This document shows, in pieces, positions 5,838 to 6,206 of a stretch of 6,206 nt of DNA (its first letter is position 1; the number at the start of each line of letters is the position of its first letter). The stretch comes from JBHEMK01 sp046262635 (lineage in GTDB: Bacteria; Actinomycetota; Thermoleophilia; Gaiellales; Gaiellaceae), in assembly GCA_046262635.1 (NCBI GenBank), contig JBHEMK010000138.1:1-6206 (forward strand). The letters are read 5' to 3'. Below the pieces are notes generated by a model. It made no database searches, had not been told where the DNA came from, and saw nothing but the letters and a program-made list of their open reading frames with translations. Made by a program: the position numbers and the translations under genes.

Positions 5838-6206
5838 TCAGCCTGCGATCTCGGCCAGCACGCGCAGCGCTTGTGGCTGCGGGGTTCCGCACAGCAGCGT
5901 CGTCACGCCGGCCGCGCGGTAGGCCTCGAGGCGCTCGGCGATCCGCTCCTTCGGACCGACGAGCGCGACGCGGTCGACGAACTCGTCCGGGACCGCTGCC
6001 GCGGCGTCGCGGTGGCGGCCGCCGAGGTACAGCTCCTGGATCTCGTTCGCCTTTCGCTCGTAGCCGAACGCGTCTCGCGCGCGCTCGGGCGAGAAGAAGA
6101 TCGGGGGCCAGCCGTCCGCGATGTCGAACGCGGTGCGCACGTTCTTCGGGCTCAGCGCGGCGAGGTAGATCGGGATCCGCTCGCGGTGCGGGCGCACGAG
6201 CAGCTT
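5838..6206 (-). CDS. Luciferase-like F420-dependent oxidoreductase, C-terminal part, with apparent internal deletion
   Basis: The gene enters from the right edge, so its N-terminal half is outside the window; 122 residues are visible. RERIPIYLAALSPKNV, then ADGWPPIFFSPERA, then EIQELYLGGR, then AAVPDEFVDRVALVGPKERIAERL and GVTTLLCGTP follow the order of the C-terminal half of actinobacterial luciferase-like monooxygenases that use reduced F420 for hydride transfer in a TIM barrel. In full-length relatives as I recall them (Rv3520c-like), about 60-75 residues containing an ALYIGGMG...NFYNDL segment separate the FFSPE and EIQDLYL motifs. Here they are only about 15 residues apart, joined near FGYER (6055-6068). 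The frame is intact. This could be a non-functional remnant, a divergent short form or an assembly artefact. The family call is firm; activity is doubtful. A start cannot be given: the GTG at 6197 is internal because the conserved reading continues to the edge. Confidence 0.83.
   Translation of the reverse strand, partial: KLLVRPHRERIPIYLAALSPKNVRTAFDIADGWPPIFFSPERARDAFGYERKANEIQELYLGGRHRDAAAAVPDEFVDRVALVGPKERIAERLEAYRAAGVTTLLCGTPQPQALRVLAEIAG

Overview
The window is very GC-rich and dense, with codon usage strongly biased to G/C in third positions. Several families fit a high-GC Actinomycetota chromosome: a coenzyme-F420-type luciferase-like oxidoreductase, a HemK-like methyltransferase with actinobacterial-type flanking domains, and a GTG- or TTG-rich choice of starts. 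A soil Thermoleophilia-like lineage is my guess from overall flavour only. There is no rRNA, tRNA, CRISPR array or phage gene here.

Layout, left to right. (1) Bases 1-329 hold the 3' part of a decayed IS5-type transposase on the + strand, broken by a stop codon and a frameshift. (2) Bases 326-1513, on the - strand, encode an intact PLP-dependent D-threonine aldolase / D-serine dehydratase-like enzyme. Its stop codon interlocks with that of the transposase remnant in a single CTAG. (3) Bases 1514-1805 are a divergent intergenic region with a possible promoter for the PLP enzyme and a G-rich tract. (4) Bases 1806-4554 hold a tight + strand pair: a class I SAM-dependent methyltransferase (TTG start) and, 7 nt later, a 12-TM major facilitator transporter (GTG start). 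(5) Bases 4555-4764 are a convergent gap with no credible gene but with a 70-nt-spaced imperfect direct repeat and small hairpins. (6) Bases 4765-5721, on the - strand, encode a YncE-like seven-bladed beta-propeller with a signal-like N-terminus. (7) Bases 5722-5837 carry two strong tandem inverted repeats. (8) From 5838 to the right edge, on the - strand, is the C-terminal part of a luciferase-like F420-dependent oxidoreductase, which seems to have lost about 60-75 residues in frame.

No shared pathway can be proved. The methyltransferase and transporter are probably co-transcribed. The PLP enzyme is transcribed divergently and points to D-amino-acid catabolism. The propeller and the oxidoreductase lie in the same direction but are separated by hairpins that may isolate their transcripts. 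I do not see a convincing new defence or mobile system. The items most worth checking are the apparent in-frame deletion in the oxidoreductase, the repeat-bearing convergent gap, and the unassigned substrate of the methyltransferase/transporter pair.
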